Assembly: GCA_031270865.1 (NCBI GenBank)
Contig: JAISWI010000069.1
Location: forward strand, 1-59,439
DNA: 59,439 nucleotides
Direction: 5' to 3'
Origin: Oscillospiraceae bacterium
GTDB taxonomy: Bacteria; Bacillota; Clostridia; Christensenellales; Aristaeellaceae
Of this stretch, positions 1 through 8,340 are shown in pieces. Numbering within the stretch: the stretch's first letter is position 1; every line of letters begins with the position of its first letter. Below the pieces are notes generated by a model. The model was given only the letters and a program-made list of their open reading frames with translations, ran no database searches and was not told where the DNA came from. Both the position numbers and the translations under genes were made by a program.

Positions 1-147
1 TTTACCTAACGGGGAATGCGGGTAATGTGGCGCGGGGGTTGGGAACGCTGGGGCGCTGCCCCAGACCCCGCAAGGGGGTTTCACCCCCCTTGACCCCCTG
101 ACCAGCGTGACGCTGGACCCATGTGGCCAGGGTAAGTTGTTCCTCCA
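1..147. repeat. dispersed GC-rich repeat at left window end
   Basis: This stretch carries a GCTGGGGCGCTGCCCCAGAC block, an AAGGGGGTTTCACCCCC palindrome and a CCAGCGTGACGCTGG palindrome. The reverse complement of about 41-147 recurs with few changes at 59061-59160. The block ending GCAAGGGGGT also recurs in the same orientation at the very end of the window. It is a REP-like intergenic element. Open frames through it are not convincing genes. Confidence 0.8.
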
Positions 148-150
148 GGG

Positions 151-438
151 TTAGGGTTCGCTGTCGCGGTTGCTGTCGCATAGCAGGCGGGTTAGACAGC
201 ATGCTAGTTTGGTTGTGCACTGTGTCAGCGCGTTCGCGCCTTGACCGGACCGCGTGAGCGCGGTCTCGAGTTCGGCGGCTTCGCCCAGTGATCCAACCAT
301 GCCGCCAGCCGCGCGGACAATCTCCCCTAGCGCGGTGAGCACACCGCCCAGCCCCGCCGCGCGATCGCCCATGGCCCCGAGCATCGGCTCAACCATATCA
401 TCCCATTCCACCGCATACCCCCCTTCCCCTCCGGGCAT
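151..438 (-). CDS. possible small hypothetical protein
   Basis: This is a 95-codon open frame divergent from the gene at 493. A purine-rich stretch (GGAGGGGAAGGGGGG) inside its first codons could be a ribosome binding site for an internal GTG start a few codons later. The protein is alanine/glycine-rich with two paired cysteines near the end. I recognise no family. The 3' end runs up to the left-end repeat, so this may be a chance frame in GC-rich DNA. Its only support is the frame and the possible ribosome binding site. Confidence 0.3.
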   Translation of the reverse strand: MPGGEGGYAVEWDDMVEPMLGAMGDRAAGLGGVLTALGEIVRAAGGMVGSLGEAAELETALTRSGQGANALTQCTTKLACCLTRLLCDSNRDSEP

Positions 439-492
439 ACTCTACCCTATGCGCCTGCCCTATCCCGCGAACCACACAATGGAGGCGAAACC

Positions 493-1236
493 ATGGGCAT
501 AATCGAATCCCGCAACCTCGCCGACCAACGCCGCGAACACTCCGGCGTAACCTACTACGACCGCGGCGTCGTCACCGGCGGCAATGCCCGCCGCTATGCC
601 CGCTACGCGATCCAAACCCATTTCGTGCAGCGCCGCGAGTCCAAAATCGACCTCGTAACCCGCTACGCCTCCCCCCTCTATCTCCCGGGCGACGTCCTCT
701 CCTTCGGCGCCAAAGTCATGGCAATGTGCGAAGACAGCGTCGTCGAGCGAAAAAACGTCACCCCTGGCTTCTGGGCGAACTTCCTCTGGCGCTTTGCTGG
801 TATCAACCATACAGGCGTCGGCATGCACGAACCCTACAAACTCCAACTTGTCATCAACATTGTCGGCCTTCCCCGCGTCCTCCTTGCGGCTTTCCTCTCC
901 GCTGTCACTCGCCCGTTCGGTCTCCACGGCGTCTTCTACCGTGTTTGCGGCCAAGGCGTAGGTGGCATTGACGGATTCTATTTCCGCTCCTCCTTCGACC
1001 TTTACAAGGAGCTCGCGCTCATCAATCCCCCGGAGCCCGACCGCCTCTGCGACGAAGTCGAGGCCGCCACTGGTATCCCCACCGTCCTTATGGACGCTAA
1101 CGATCTCCAGCGAGACCAACTGGGCCGTTCAAAGGGCATGCCCCTTACCGACGCCGAACTCCAGGACGCGCTTCGGGACAACCCATCCGGCCAGGGCGAC
1201 GAGCTCACGCCGCTTATCCTAATCCGACCATTATAA
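493..1236 (+). CDS. coenzyme F420-0:L-glutamate ligase-like protein
   Basis: The 247-residue product resembles the CofE/FbiB ligase fold: a conserved GxGVGGIDGFY segment (about residues 155-165), a central nucleotide-binding-like part, and a C-terminal LTPLILIRP segment typical of the family. In methanogens and actinobacteria this fold adds glutamate to F420-0. Clostridia that make no F420 often carry single-domain relatives whose substrate is unknown, and no other F420 gene is visible here. The ATG start has a GGAGG ribosome binding site at 481-485. The next gene follows in the same direction after about 25 bases. The family call is fairly secure; the exact reaction is not. Confidence 0.6.
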   Translation: MGIIESRNLADQRREHSGVTYYDRGVVTGGNARRYARYAIQTHFVQRRESKIDLVTRYASPLYLPGDVLSFGAKVMAMCEDSVVERKNVTPGFWANFLWRFAGINHTGVGMHEPYKLQLVINIVGLPRVLLAAFLSAVTRPFGLHGVFYRVCGQGVGGIDGFYFRSSFDLYKELALINPPEPDRLCDEVEAATGIPTVLMDANDLQRDQLGRSKGMPLTDAELQDALRDNPSGQGDELTPLILIRPL

Positions 1237-1261
1237 CAGGATGATGATAATATGATACCGC

Positions 1262-2173
1262 ATGTTTGCCGTTGAGCCCATCCTCTCGCTGCTGCTGCTT
1301 GTAGCCGCCGGTTTCGCCATACGCCGCGTTAAGTGGATAGACGAGCCTGGCCTTACGGCTATGTCCAGCCTTGTCCTGTTCGTGGCGATCCCATGCGTCG
1401 CGATAGCCAAACTACAGCGTGAGCCCACGCCGGAGCTGGTTCGTGACCTCCTCGCTACCTTCGCGCTTAGCTCGGCGCTAATGCTGGCGACAGGCGCCCT
1501 TGGTTTCGCGATATTCCACAAAGAACCTGTCCGCCAACGCGCCTTAATCACACACCTATCCATATTCAGCAACTGCGGGTTCATGGGTTACCCCGTCGTG
1601 ACCGCCTTATTCGGCGAACCCGCGTTAATCTACGCCGTCGTTATTAACGCGGCGTTCAACCTGCTGGCGTGGACACTCGGAGTGATCCTCCTGAACCGTG
1701 GCACAACCCTCAACTTGCGCAAAGCCCTCCTCACGCCCGCCTTAGTCGGCACGGCACTTGGCATAATTCTATTCGCGGCGCGTGTCCGTCTACCGGGCTT
1801 CCTGCTCTCCACGCTGGAGACCCTCGGATCCCTGACCACACCGCTGTCGATGATGGTTGTCGGGGCGAGGATGGTGGGCCAGTCGCCGCGCAACCTGACT
1901 AACTGGCGCGTGTGGATACTCAGCGCGTTGCGGCTGCTGGCATTCCCGCTAATCACATATGTAATATGCCGCCTGCTCCGCGCCTCCGACATGGTTTGCC
2001 TGATCACCGCGACGCTGGCTGGAATGCCCCACGCCACGCTGACCGCCATGCAGTCTATCCACTACAAACATGATTCCGTCTTCGCTTCCAATTGTGTTGC
2101 CCTATCAACCCTTTTGTCTATGATAACAATACCAATCCTATGCGTTATCCTTAATATCCAGCCGCCTATATAA
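1262..2173 (+). CDS. AEC family transporter (auxin efflux carrier type)
   Basis: The 303-residue polytopic protein has about ten hydrophobic segments and begins with a helix followed by an RRVKWID loop. Proline-containing helices (for example PCVAIAKL near residue 45) and a repeated two-half architecture match the AEC/PIN-like permeases, which export small carboxylates. It has a weak ribosome binding site (AGGATGATGAT upstream). It lies 25 bases after the F420-ligase-like gene and may be co-transcribed with it. The substrate cannot be told from the sequence. Confidence 0.85.
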   Translation: MFAVEPILSLLLLVAAGFAIRRVKWIDEPGLTAMSSLVLFVAIPCVAIAKLQREPTPELVRDLLATFALSSALMLATGALGFAIFHKEPVRQRALITHLSIFSNCGFMGYPVVTALFGEPALIYAVVINAAFNLLAWTLGVILLNRGTTLNLRKALLTPALVGTALGIILFAARVRLPGFLLSTLETLGSLTTPLSMMVVGARMVGQSPRNLTNWRVWILSALRLLAFPLITYVICRLLRASDMVCLITATLAGMPHATLTAMQSIHYKHDSVFASNCVALSTLLSMITIPILCVILNIQPPI

Positions 2174-2190
2174 CGCGTCACATACAAAAA

Positions 2191-2224
2191 GCGCGTCGGT
2201 ACGACAGCCGCCGTACCGACGCGC
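2191..2224 (-). terminator. rho-independent terminator between convergent genes
   Basis: A 13-bp perfect stem (arms 2191-2203 and 2212-2224, GCGCGTCGGTACG) has an 8-base loop. On the minus strand it is followed by a short T tract (CTTTTTG), so it mainly ends the aldo/keto reductase transcript. It may also stop the AEC transcript from the other side. Confidence 0.8.
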
Positions 2225-2231
2225 CTCTATG

Positions 2232-3152
2232 TCACGGAAGGGTATACCCCGCCGCCATGAGCAGCGCGTACCATTCCTCGCGCTCCAGGCGTATATCGGC
2301 GGCCTTTACGCAGTCCAACAACCTTTCGGCGTTCATCGTCCCTGTAACAGGCTGCATCCTCGCCGGATGCCTCAACAGCCACGCCATCGCTATCGTGGTC
2401 GGCGTTACCCCATACTTCGCGGCTAGTTCGTCCAACACCACGTTGAGTTTCGGAAACTTCGGGCTGCCGATGAATACTCCCTCGAAGAATCCGTACTGGA
2501 ACGGCGACCATGGCTGCACCGTTATACCGTTAAGCCGACAGTAGTCCAGCGAGGACCCGTTGCGGTTTATTCCGGTATCATCCAACATGTTGACATGCAA
2601 GCCCTCGGCGACCAGCCCCGCGTGCGTTATGCTCAACTGCAGCTGGTTAGCCGCTATGGGCTGGTTGAGCGACGCCTGTAACAGTTGGATCTGCGCCGGG
2701 TTTTGGTTTGATACGCCGAAGTAGCGGACCTTGCCCGCCGACTTCAGCCGGTCGAACGCCTCGGCCACCTCATCCGGCTCTACAAGCGCGTCGGGTCGAT
2801 GCAGCAGCAGCACATCCAGGTAATCGGTGTTGAGCCGCTCCAGGCTGCCGTCCACGGCCTCCAGTATGTGCTCGCGCGAGAAGTCGAACATCCGGCCCGG
2901 CACGATGCCGCACTTGCTCTGCAGCATCATCCCCTCGCGAACCCTCGGCGTCATCCTGATCGCGCGGCTGAAGATGGTTTCGCACTCGCCGCGCCCGTAG
3001 ATATCCGCGTGGTCGAAGAAGTTCGCCCCCGCGCCGATGGCGGTTTTTATGAACCGCTCCGCTTCCGTGTCGCTCAGCCTGTTTATGCGCATGCAGCCGA
3101 CAGCGACGCATGGAACCGCCAGCCCTGACTTGCCCAGTGGGATTGTCCTCAT
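2232..3152 (-). CDS. aldo/keto reductase
   Basis: The 306-residue TIM-barrel NADPH oxidoreductase resembles the YdhF subgroup. The catalytic tetrad is visible: Asp47, Tyr52 in the DIYGRGE stretch, Lys80 in LQSK, and His118 in LLLHRPD. The start has a clear GGAGG site. It is the last gene of the minus-strand set running from the HAD phosphatase through thyX and the small protein, and it ends at the terminator at 2191-2224. It should reduce a small aldehyde or ketone; the substrate is not deducible. Confidence 0.92.
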   Translation of the reverse strand: MRTIPLGKSGLAVPCVAVGCMRINRLSDTEAERFIKTAIGAGANFFDHADIYGRGECETIFSRAIRMTPRVREGMMLQSKCGIVPGRMFDFSREHILEAVDGSLERLNTDYLDVLLLHRPDALVEPDEVAEAFDRLKSAGKVRYFGVSNQNPAQIQLLQASLNQPIAANQLQLSITHAGLVAEGLHVNMLDDTGINRNGSSLDYCRLNGITVQPWSPFQYGFFEGVFIGSPKFPKLNVVLDELAAKYGVTPTTIAMAWLLRHPARMQPVTGTMNAERLLDCVKAADIRLEREEWYALLMAAGYTLP

Positions 3153-3165
3153 TGCGTTCCTCCCA

Positions 3166-3402
3166 TCACACGATGTTCGACGAAGTGCACTCGACCTTGA
3201 TCGCGTTATCTTTCAGGCGCGTTAGCTTGGCCTTATTGCCTTCGCCGTCGTCGAGCGTCATCTTTTCCAACTCATACTGTACCATGAAGTTGACGACGTC
3301 GCCCTCAACGAACCCAACCCAACCCTTGCGCGTGGGCTTGGCCGACTTTTCGGCGGCCTCGCGCTCCTTGATCCTCTCATCGAATACGGACTGCTGATCC
3401 AT
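3166..3402 (-). CDS. small hypothetical protein (78 aa)
   Basis: This short charged protein has no membrane segment or cysteine pair: a lysine/glutamate-rich N-terminus, then a compact segment with aromatic and valine residues. It has a good ribosome binding site (GGAGGG, 3 bases before the ATG) and its own likely promoter at 3445-3473. It sits 13 bases upstream of the aldo/keto reductase and is probably co-transcribed with it. I do not recognise a family. The signals make it a credible gene. Confidence 0.6.
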   Translation of the reverse strand: MDQQSVFDERIKEREAAEKSAKPTRKGWVGFVEGDVVNFMVQYELEKMTLDDGEGNKAKLTRLKDNAIKVECTSSNIV

Positions 3403-3444
3403 TCGCCCTCCTGTACCTTATTGTTATAATATGGTATCAAGTGA

Positions 3445-3473
3445 ATATTACCTGACCGACGCGCGGTTGTCAA
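3445..3473 (-). promoter_or_regulatory. sigma-A type promoter for the 78-aa gene and the reductase
   Basis: On the minus strand TTGACA (3473-3468) and TAATAT (3450-3445) are separated by 17 bases. The -35 box overlaps the end of thyX, so the downstream pair can be transcribed independently of thyX. Confidence 0.6.
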
Positions 3474-4156
3474 GGCGCGAACAGTTCCGGGAGGATATCT
3501 TCGAACAGCTCCGGGTAGATATCATCGAACACGCACGGCAGCAGCAGCCTGAACCGCCACAGCATGGGCTCGGCCAGCTGGCGCATCTGAGGATGCGCGG
3601 CCTTATCCGCCCGCAGCTTGAAGAAGTGCCGCCACTCGCGCAGGTTCATCGTCGCTATGAGCTCGGTCTTGACGCTGTTGGGCAGTGCGCCCCGCGCCTC
3701 CTGCGGGCTTGCCCCGGACTTGAGCAATCCCAGATACGCGTCCTCCGCGTGACCCATCGCGTCCTTCCAGAGCCGATACTGCGCGGTGTCCTCAGCCCAG
3801 AAGCTCGGCCTGATAAACGTTACCTCATTGCCGAACTTATCCTTGCCGTAGTTGCAATACCTGGTACTCTCCTGCGAATAACTGGCGATGCGGTGCCTGA
3901 CCCATTCGTGCGATACACCCCGGTCACAAACCACGCGCACAGATAACGATACATGCTCTATAACGGATTCGTGCCCGCTCCTGATCATCCGCCGGACGAA
4001 GCCGGGGCCGCTGCTGTCCGTCACGCGGTCCTCGCTCTTGTAGCACACGCGTCCCGCCATCTCGATACGCGCGGCGACAATAGCCTCGAACGCCGGATAG
4101 CCGGTTGGTTCATCCGGTATATCAAGAATCTTGAAACTTGGCTCGACAATTTTCAC
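3470..4156 (-). CDS. thyX: FAD-dependent thymidylate synthase ThyX
   Basis: The 228-residue flavoenzyme methylates dUMP to dTMP using methylene-tetrahydrofolate and reduced FAD. The ThyX signature RHRIASYSQESTRY is present at residues 87-100, with the upstream GHESVIEH segment. Length is normal for the family. The start is GTG, and the stop of the HAD gene overlaps it as TAGTG, so the two genes are translationally coupled. No thyA or folate gene is in the window. Confidence 0.96.
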   Translation of the reverse strand: MKIVEPSFKILDIPDEPTGYPAFEAIVAARIEMAGRVCYKSEDRVTDSSGPGFVRRMIRSGHESVIEHVSLSVRVVCDRGVSHEWVRHRIASYSQESTRYCNYGKDKFGNEVTFIRPSFWAEDTAQYRLWKDAMGHAEDAYLGLLKSGASPQEARGALPNSVKTELIATMNLREWRHFFKLRADKAAHPQMRQLAEPMLWRFRLLLPCVFDDIYPELFEDILPELFAP

Positions 4157-4968
4157 TAAACAGCCGCCCCTCCGGGCGGTATGTCGCCCACACCGTTGAG
4201 CACGTACCTCGGCCTGTACGGAAACGCCTTGACACCCTCGCGCGTAGTCACGCCGGACAACACCAACACGGTGTCGATCTCGGACTCAATCCCCGCGATG
4301 ATGTCTGTATCCATGCGGTCGCCGACTATCGCGGTCTGCTCGACGGGCACGCCTAATCGTTTTATCGCGTGGCGCATTATAAGCGGGTTTGGTTTGCCCA
4401 CGTAGTACGCGGTTTTACCCGAAGCCAGCTCAATCGGCGATACCAACGCGCGGCATGCCGGGGCTACGCCATGCTCGGCGGGTCCGGTCAAGTCCGGATT
4501 CGTCGCGACCAACTTCGCGCCGCCCAGAATGAGGCGCACCGCGTGCTCGATCTTCTCAAAGCTGTATGCCCGCGTCTCCCCGACAACAACGTAATCGGGG
4601 CTGACGTCGTTCATGGTGAATCCCGCCTCGTACAACGCGCCTACCAGTCCCGGCTCGCCTATCACGTATAGGCTCGCGCCGGGCTGCTGGCTGCGCAGGA
4701 AACTCGCCGTGGCCAGCGCGGAGGTGTAGAAGTGTCCCTCGCCGACCTGCAGCCCCAGCCGCGCCAGCTTAGCCTGCAGTTCCCTTGGCGCGCGCTCGCT
4801 GGAGTTGGTCAGGAACAGGAAGCGCTTGCCCTCAGCGGCCAGCCAGTCCACGAACCGCGCCACGCCGTCCAGCAGCCGGTTGCCGTGGTAGATCACCCCG
4901 TCCATGTCGCATATGAAACCCTGCTTTGCCCGCAGCCTGTCCATGTCCAGCCCTGTTTGATCCGGCAT
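4156..4968 (-). CDS. HAD-IIA family sugar-phosphatase-like hydrolase (NagD-like)
   Basis: The 270-residue protein has the four HAD motifs: CDMDGV with nucleophile Asp21 and Asp23, FLTNSS (motif II), a lysine in the GKPNP segment (motif III), and VGDRMDTDI (motif IV). The large C2 cap lies between motifs II and III, as in NagD/AraL-type phosphatases of sugar phosphates or nucleotides. The ribosome binding site is GGAGGG. It is the first gene of a coupled pair with thyX. Clearing a phosphorylated metabolite is likely; the specific substrate is unknown. Confidence 0.9.
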   Translation of the reverse strand: MPDQTGLDMDRLRAKQGFICDMDGVIYHGNRLLDGVARFVDWLAAEGKRFLFLTNSSERAPRELQAKLARLGLQVGEGHFYTSALATASFLRSQQPGASLYVIGEPGLVGALYEAGFTMNDVSPDYVVVGETRAYSFEKIEHAVRLILGGAKLVATNPDLTGPAEHGVAPACRALVSPIELASGKTAYYVGKPNPLIMRHAIKRLGVPVEQTAIVGDRMDTDIIAGIESEIDTVLVLSGVTTREGVKAFPYRPRYVLNGVGDIPPGGAAV

Positions 4969-5082
4969 AGTCCCTCCGATAAAACCTATAATACTTCACA
5001 TTACGACAGTATACGCCGACGCCGGTTTTTTTTCAAGCTACCGATTTTTTTCAGGCGGCGTGGCTAAAACCAAAATTTCCGC

Positions 5083-5111
5083 TTGCATATCGGCGCGGTT
5101 TAGGTTATGAT
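5083..5111 (+). promoter_or_regulatory. promoter of tRNA-Ser
   Basis: TTGCAT (5083-5088) and TATGAT (5106-5111) are spaced by 17 bases. The tRNA begins 12 bases after the -10 box. Confidence 0.65.
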
Positions 5112-5123
5112 ATCTATGGGCGT

Positions 5124-5214
5124 GGAGAAGTACCCAAGAGGCCCAAGGGGCTCCCCTGCTAAGGGAGTAGGCTGGGAAACTGGCGCCCGGGTTCGAATCC
5201 CGGCTTCTCCGCCA
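5124..5214 (+). tRNA. tRNA-Ser (anticodon GCU)
   Basis: The gene has a GGAGAAG acceptor arm pairing with CTTCTCC, an anticodon stem CTCCC/GGGAG around GCT, a long class II variable arm, and the T-loop GGTTCGAATCC. An encoded CCA follows the discriminator G (5211-5214). It should read AGC/AGU serine codons. A low-GC island begins about 120 bases downstream. Confidence 0.97.
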
Positions 5215-5222
5215 AAATTGGT

Positions 5223-5280
5223 CAAATCCGAACCCCGCTCGCCACTTTGCCCTGTGGGAGGGGGCTTCGGATTTGTTTTG
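5223..5280 (+). terminator. terminator after tRNA-Ser
   Basis: AAATCCGAA (5224-5232) pairs with TTCGGATTT (5266-5274), extended by CCCC/GGGG, and is followed by GTTTTG. It closes the tRNA transcript before the restriction-modification genes. Confidence 0.7.
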
Positions 5281-5334
5281 TGGTTGGAAAGCAAGTAATT
5301 ATTGCAGTTGAGACAAAAAAGGGGGACTCTGGCA

Positions 5335-6171
5335 ATGGGAAAAAATAAGTTGGCTACCCCTGTTTTGAAATGGGTTGGTGGCAAGCGCCAGTTGCTGGAC
5401 GTGCTGACTCCGTTACTTCCGAAGCGGATTACTGCATACAGCGAGCCGTTTATCGGCGGCGGCGCAATGTTATTTTACTTGCAACCCGCTACAGCCTATA
5501 TCAACGATATTAATGATGAGTTAATTAATGTTTACAACGTGATAAAGAGCGATGTGGAAGCCCTTATTACGGAATTACAGACATTTAGGAATGAAGCCGA
5601 ATATTTTTATGCTGTTAGAGATTGGGACAGGAATCGGCCTGAGTACGACACTCGATCTGATGTTCAGAAAGCCGCCCGCATACTCTACCTCAACAAGACT
5701 TGTTATAATGGATTATTCCGCGTGAATAATGCCGGGGAGTTCAACACGCCTTTCGGGAGCTACCGTAATCCAAATATTGTAAACGCCCCAACGCTTAGAG
5801 CGGTTAGCGCATATTTGAATGCAGCAACTATCCATTTGACTTCTTATGATTATGCGGAAGTCTTAAAGACTTTGCCGAAAGGCACATTTGTCTACCTTGA
5901 TCCTCCCTATGACCCCATTTCTGACACATCCAGTTTTACGGGATATTCAAGAGGCGGTTTTGCTCGCGATGACCAAATAAGATTGCGTGAGTGTTGTGAC
6001 GACTTAGCCGCAAGAGGGCTGAAATTTATGCTCTCCAATTCGGCAACAGACTTTATAAAGAAACAGTACGCATCCTACCATATCACCGTTGTCCAAGCAA
6101 AACGGGCGGTTAATTCTGATTCCGCAAAACGCGGTGAAGTTGATGAATTGGTGGTGAGAAACTATGAGTAG
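5335..6171 (+). CDS. Dam-family N6-adenine DNA methyltransferase
   Basis: The 278-residue D12-class enzyme transfers methyl from SAM to adenine in DNA. The N-terminal KWVGGKRQL motif and the SAM-binding PFIGGGAM loop (residues 38-45) are present, and catalytic DPPY lies near residue 188, so order and length match Dam/DpnM. I chose ATG 5335, with GGGGG 10-14 bases upstream, over an upstream TTG. It overlaps the next gene by 8 bases, so it is probably the cognate methylase of a type II restriction system. Recognition of GATC is possible but not shown. Confidence 0.93.
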   Translation: MGKNKLATPVLKWVGGKRQLLDVLTPLLPKRITAYSEPFIGGGAMLFYLQPATAYINDINDELINVYNVIKSDVEALITELQTFRNEAEYFYAVRDWDRNRPEYDTRSDVQKAARILYLNKTCYNGLFRVNNAGEFNTPFGSYRNPNIVNAPTLRAVSAYLNAATIHLTSYDYAEVLKTLPKGTFVYLDPPYDPISDTSSFTGYSRGGFARDDQIRLRECCDDLAARGLKFMLSNSATDFIKKQYASYHITVVQAKRAVNSDSAKRGEVDELVVRNYE

Positions 6172-7456
6172 TCTGCCTAAAAGCCTTAACGATACCGCTT
6201 GGGAGCAGTTGTTCTCAAAGTATGATATTCTCAATCAGATTGAGGCTAACGGTCAGTTTGAGATTTCCGCAACGCAAATTAAAGAATTTAGAGAACCGCG
6301 ACTTATGGCAAAATTCGATCATATAATTAATTTGCCTAGAATTTTTGCGGATAATCAACTGGCCATATTGCCTATCACAAGGGGCGATTATGTTATTTCG
6401 CACTTTGAGGCATATCATAAATTTGAAAATTACACCGTCCCTGTAACAAGGGTGTCATTACCAACACATATTCAGAGTTTGGATTCAAACAACATTCCAA
6501 GTGAAGCTATTGCATTAAATTGCGCGGTAGCGGCGAATATTGTTTCAGATTTTCTTCAAGACGAAGATTTGCTCTCTACTGTTTCCGGGCGTATGGGTTC
6601 CGGCTCTTTTAGCTTTGGTATTGCCAACTCAAAGACCTCTACTCCTTGTCGCGTTCAAGTCGATAATTCACAGATTGAGATTGATGCGGCGTATGAGGGT
6701 GTAAGAGGATTAGCTCTCTTTGAAGCGAAACGCGACTTATCAGAAGATTTTTTAGTAAGGCAACTTTACTATCCTTTCAGAGTTTGGCAAAGCCGCATTA
6801 CGAAACCCGTAAGGCCTCTATTCTTGGTATACTCAAATGGCATTTATCGGTTATATGAGTACGCCTTTCAAGACACGAATAATTATAGTTCGATTGTCTT
6901 GGTAAATCAGAAAAACTACTCGGTCGAAGATACCGCAATAGAAATAACCGACATTCAGTCGACATTACAGCGAGTGGGCGTGATGCCGGAACCGCAAATC
7001 CCTTTCCCGCAAGCGGATAGTTTCGAGAGGGTAATTAACATTTGTGAATTGTTGGACGAGCAAGAGTTAAGCCGAAATGATGTTACCGAGCAGTATGCAT
7101 TTGACGCACGACAAACGAATTATTACACCGATGCGGCGCGGTACCTTGGTTTGCTTGAAAAGCACCGTGACGGTGTAACACCTGTGTATGGGTTGAGTGA
7201 TACGGGCAAACGGATTTTTCGCCTAAACTATAAACAGCGCCAGCTGGCGTTCTGCGATTTGGTATTATCACATAAGGCTTTCGGTGATACGCTTCGCAAG
7301 TATCTTGAAAGCGGCAGTATGCCCTCAACGGGTGAAATAATTCAGATTATGAAAGACTCAAGTCTGTATAACGTCAGTAGTTACAGCACTTTTGAACGCC
7401 GTTCTTCTACTATCAAGGGTTGGTTAAATTGGATTCTTGAATTGATAAACGAATAG
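6164..7456 (+). CDS. putative type II restriction endonuclease
   Basis: The 430-residue protein is translationally coupled to the Dam-type methylase. A PD-(D/E)XK-like core is visible: an acidic IEIDAAYEG strand near residues 170-178 and LFEAKRD near 185-191. The C-terminal third looks like a winged-helix or DNA-binding region. The base composition is visibly AT-rich compared with the chromosome around it. The function rests on coupling to the methylase plus this motif. It is longer than DpnII/MboI-type enzymes, so it is probably a different family. Confidence 0.75.
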   Translation: MSSLPKSLNDTAWEQLFSKYDILNQIEANGQFEISATQIKEFREPRLMAKFDHIINLPRIFADNQLAILPITRGDYVISHFEAYHKFENYTVPVTRVSLPTHIQSLDSNNIPSEAIALNCAVAANIVSDFLQDEDLLSTVSGRMGSGSFSFGIANSKTSTPCRVQVDNSQIEIDAAYEGVRGLALFEAKRDLSEDFLVRQLYYPFRVWQSRITKPVRPLFLVYSNGIYRLYEYAFQDTNNYSSIVLVNQKNYSVEDTAIEITDIQSTLQRVGVMPEPQIPFPQADSFERVINICELLDEQELSRNDVTEQYAFDARQTNYYTDAARYLGLLEKHRDGVTPVYGLSDTGKRIFRLNYKQRQLAFCDLVLSHKAFGDTLRKYLESGSMPSTGEIIQIMKDSSLYNVSSYSTFERRSSTIKGWLNWILELINE

Positions 7457-7486
7457 TAAAAGCGCTTTTTAGAAAAGGTGCAAAAA

Positions 7487-7666
7487 ATGTTTAGTAAGAA
7501 AGAAAATACCGAAAAGCCTATAATCCAATCAAATAGTTACAACGGGAGCGAACCCACTCGTATTTGTCCTAACTGTGGACAAGAAAAACCAATCAGTGAA
7601 TTTGGGTATAGAAAGATGGAGAATGGCCAAATAAGAAATCAATCATGGTGTAAAGATTGCAGATAA
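7487..7666 (+). CDS. small zinc-ribbon protein in the restriction-modification operon
   Basis: The 59-residue protein has a four-cysteine ribbon, CPNC then 20-25 residues later CKDC at the very end, with a PISEFGYRK segment between. ATG 7487 is preferred over GTG 7478 because AAAAGG lies 9 bases upstream. The stop overlaps the TTG start of the next methylase by 10 bases. Similar ribbons occur at the ends of HNH nucleases and DNA-modifying proteins, so it may be an accessory DNA-binding subunit. That role is inference. Confidence 0.6.
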   Translation: MFSKKENTEKPIIQSNSYNGSEPTRICPNCGQEKPISEFGYRKMENGQIRNQSWCKDCR

Positions 7667-8340
7667 AATTTGAGCCAGATAACTTTCAACTTGAAAATAA
7701 TACAGTCTGGTCATTTCCCGAACGTGGAAATTGGGCGACGCATGACGCAAAATATCGTGGAAATTGGTCTCCGTATATTCCGCGTAATCTACTCTTGCGA
7801 TATTCGCAAGAGGGCGATCTTGTCCTTGACCAGTTCGCGGGCGGCGGTACGACGCTTGTTGAAGCAAAACTCTTAAACCGAAACATTATCGGCGTTGACA
7901 TCAGCCCGACTGCCTTGGATCGTTGTCGTATAAAAACGGCCTTCGATTATTCGCGTACGGCACAAATTTACATCAAGCAAGGCGATGCCCGCAACCTTGA
8001 CTTCATACAGAGCAAGAGCGTCGATTTAATCTGTACGCATCCGCCTTATGCCGACATTATTCATTACAGCGATGGCATAGACGGAGACTTATCCAACTAT
8101 AGCGTTCGCGATTTCTTGGAGCAGATGAAATCCGTCGTTGCCGAATGTTTCCGTGTGTTGCGTTACGGAAAATTTTGCGCTATCTTGATGGGAGACACGC
8201 GCAAGAAAGGTTGTGTCGTTCCGATGAGCTTTGATGTAATGAAAATTTTCGAGAACGCAGGGTTCACGACGAAAGAAATCATCATCAAGGAACAGCACAA
8301 CTGTAAGACACTGAGTATTGGAAAGCAAAAAGCATCATGA
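7657..8340 (+). CDS. second DNA methyltransferase, C-terminus frameshifted
   Basis: The 227-residue SAM-dependent DNA methyltransferase has motif I DQFAGGGTT at residues 57-65 and the catalytic motif THPPY near 126, preceded by the WSFPERGNWATH segment seen in N4/N6 methylases of restriction systems. It starts at TTG inside the end of the zinc-ribbon gene. The frame ends soon after HNCK. From about 8313 another frame continues with EYWKAKS and ends AHEYLFVFRK at 8390, which looks like the natural C-terminus. One base seems to be missing around 8308-8312, so about 26 terminal residues are lost or miscalled. Confidence 0.8.
   Translation: MQIKFEPDNFQLENNTVWSFPERGNWATHDAKYRGNWSPYIPRNLLLRYSQEGDLVLDQFAGGGTTLVEAKLLNRNIIGVDISPTALDRCRIKTAFDYSRTAQIYIKQGDARNLDFIQSKSVDLICTHPPYADIIHYSDGIDGDLSNYSVRDFLEQMKSVVAECFRVLRYGKFCAILMGDTRKKGCVVPMSFDVMKIFENAGFTTKEIIIKEQHNCKTLSIGKQKAS

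Noticed and set aside
460..1119. Long minus-strand frame opposite the F420-ligase-like gene
   Set aside because: It has no family pattern, and the plus-strand gene has a strong RBS and recognisable motifs. Long antisense frames are common in GC-rich DNA.
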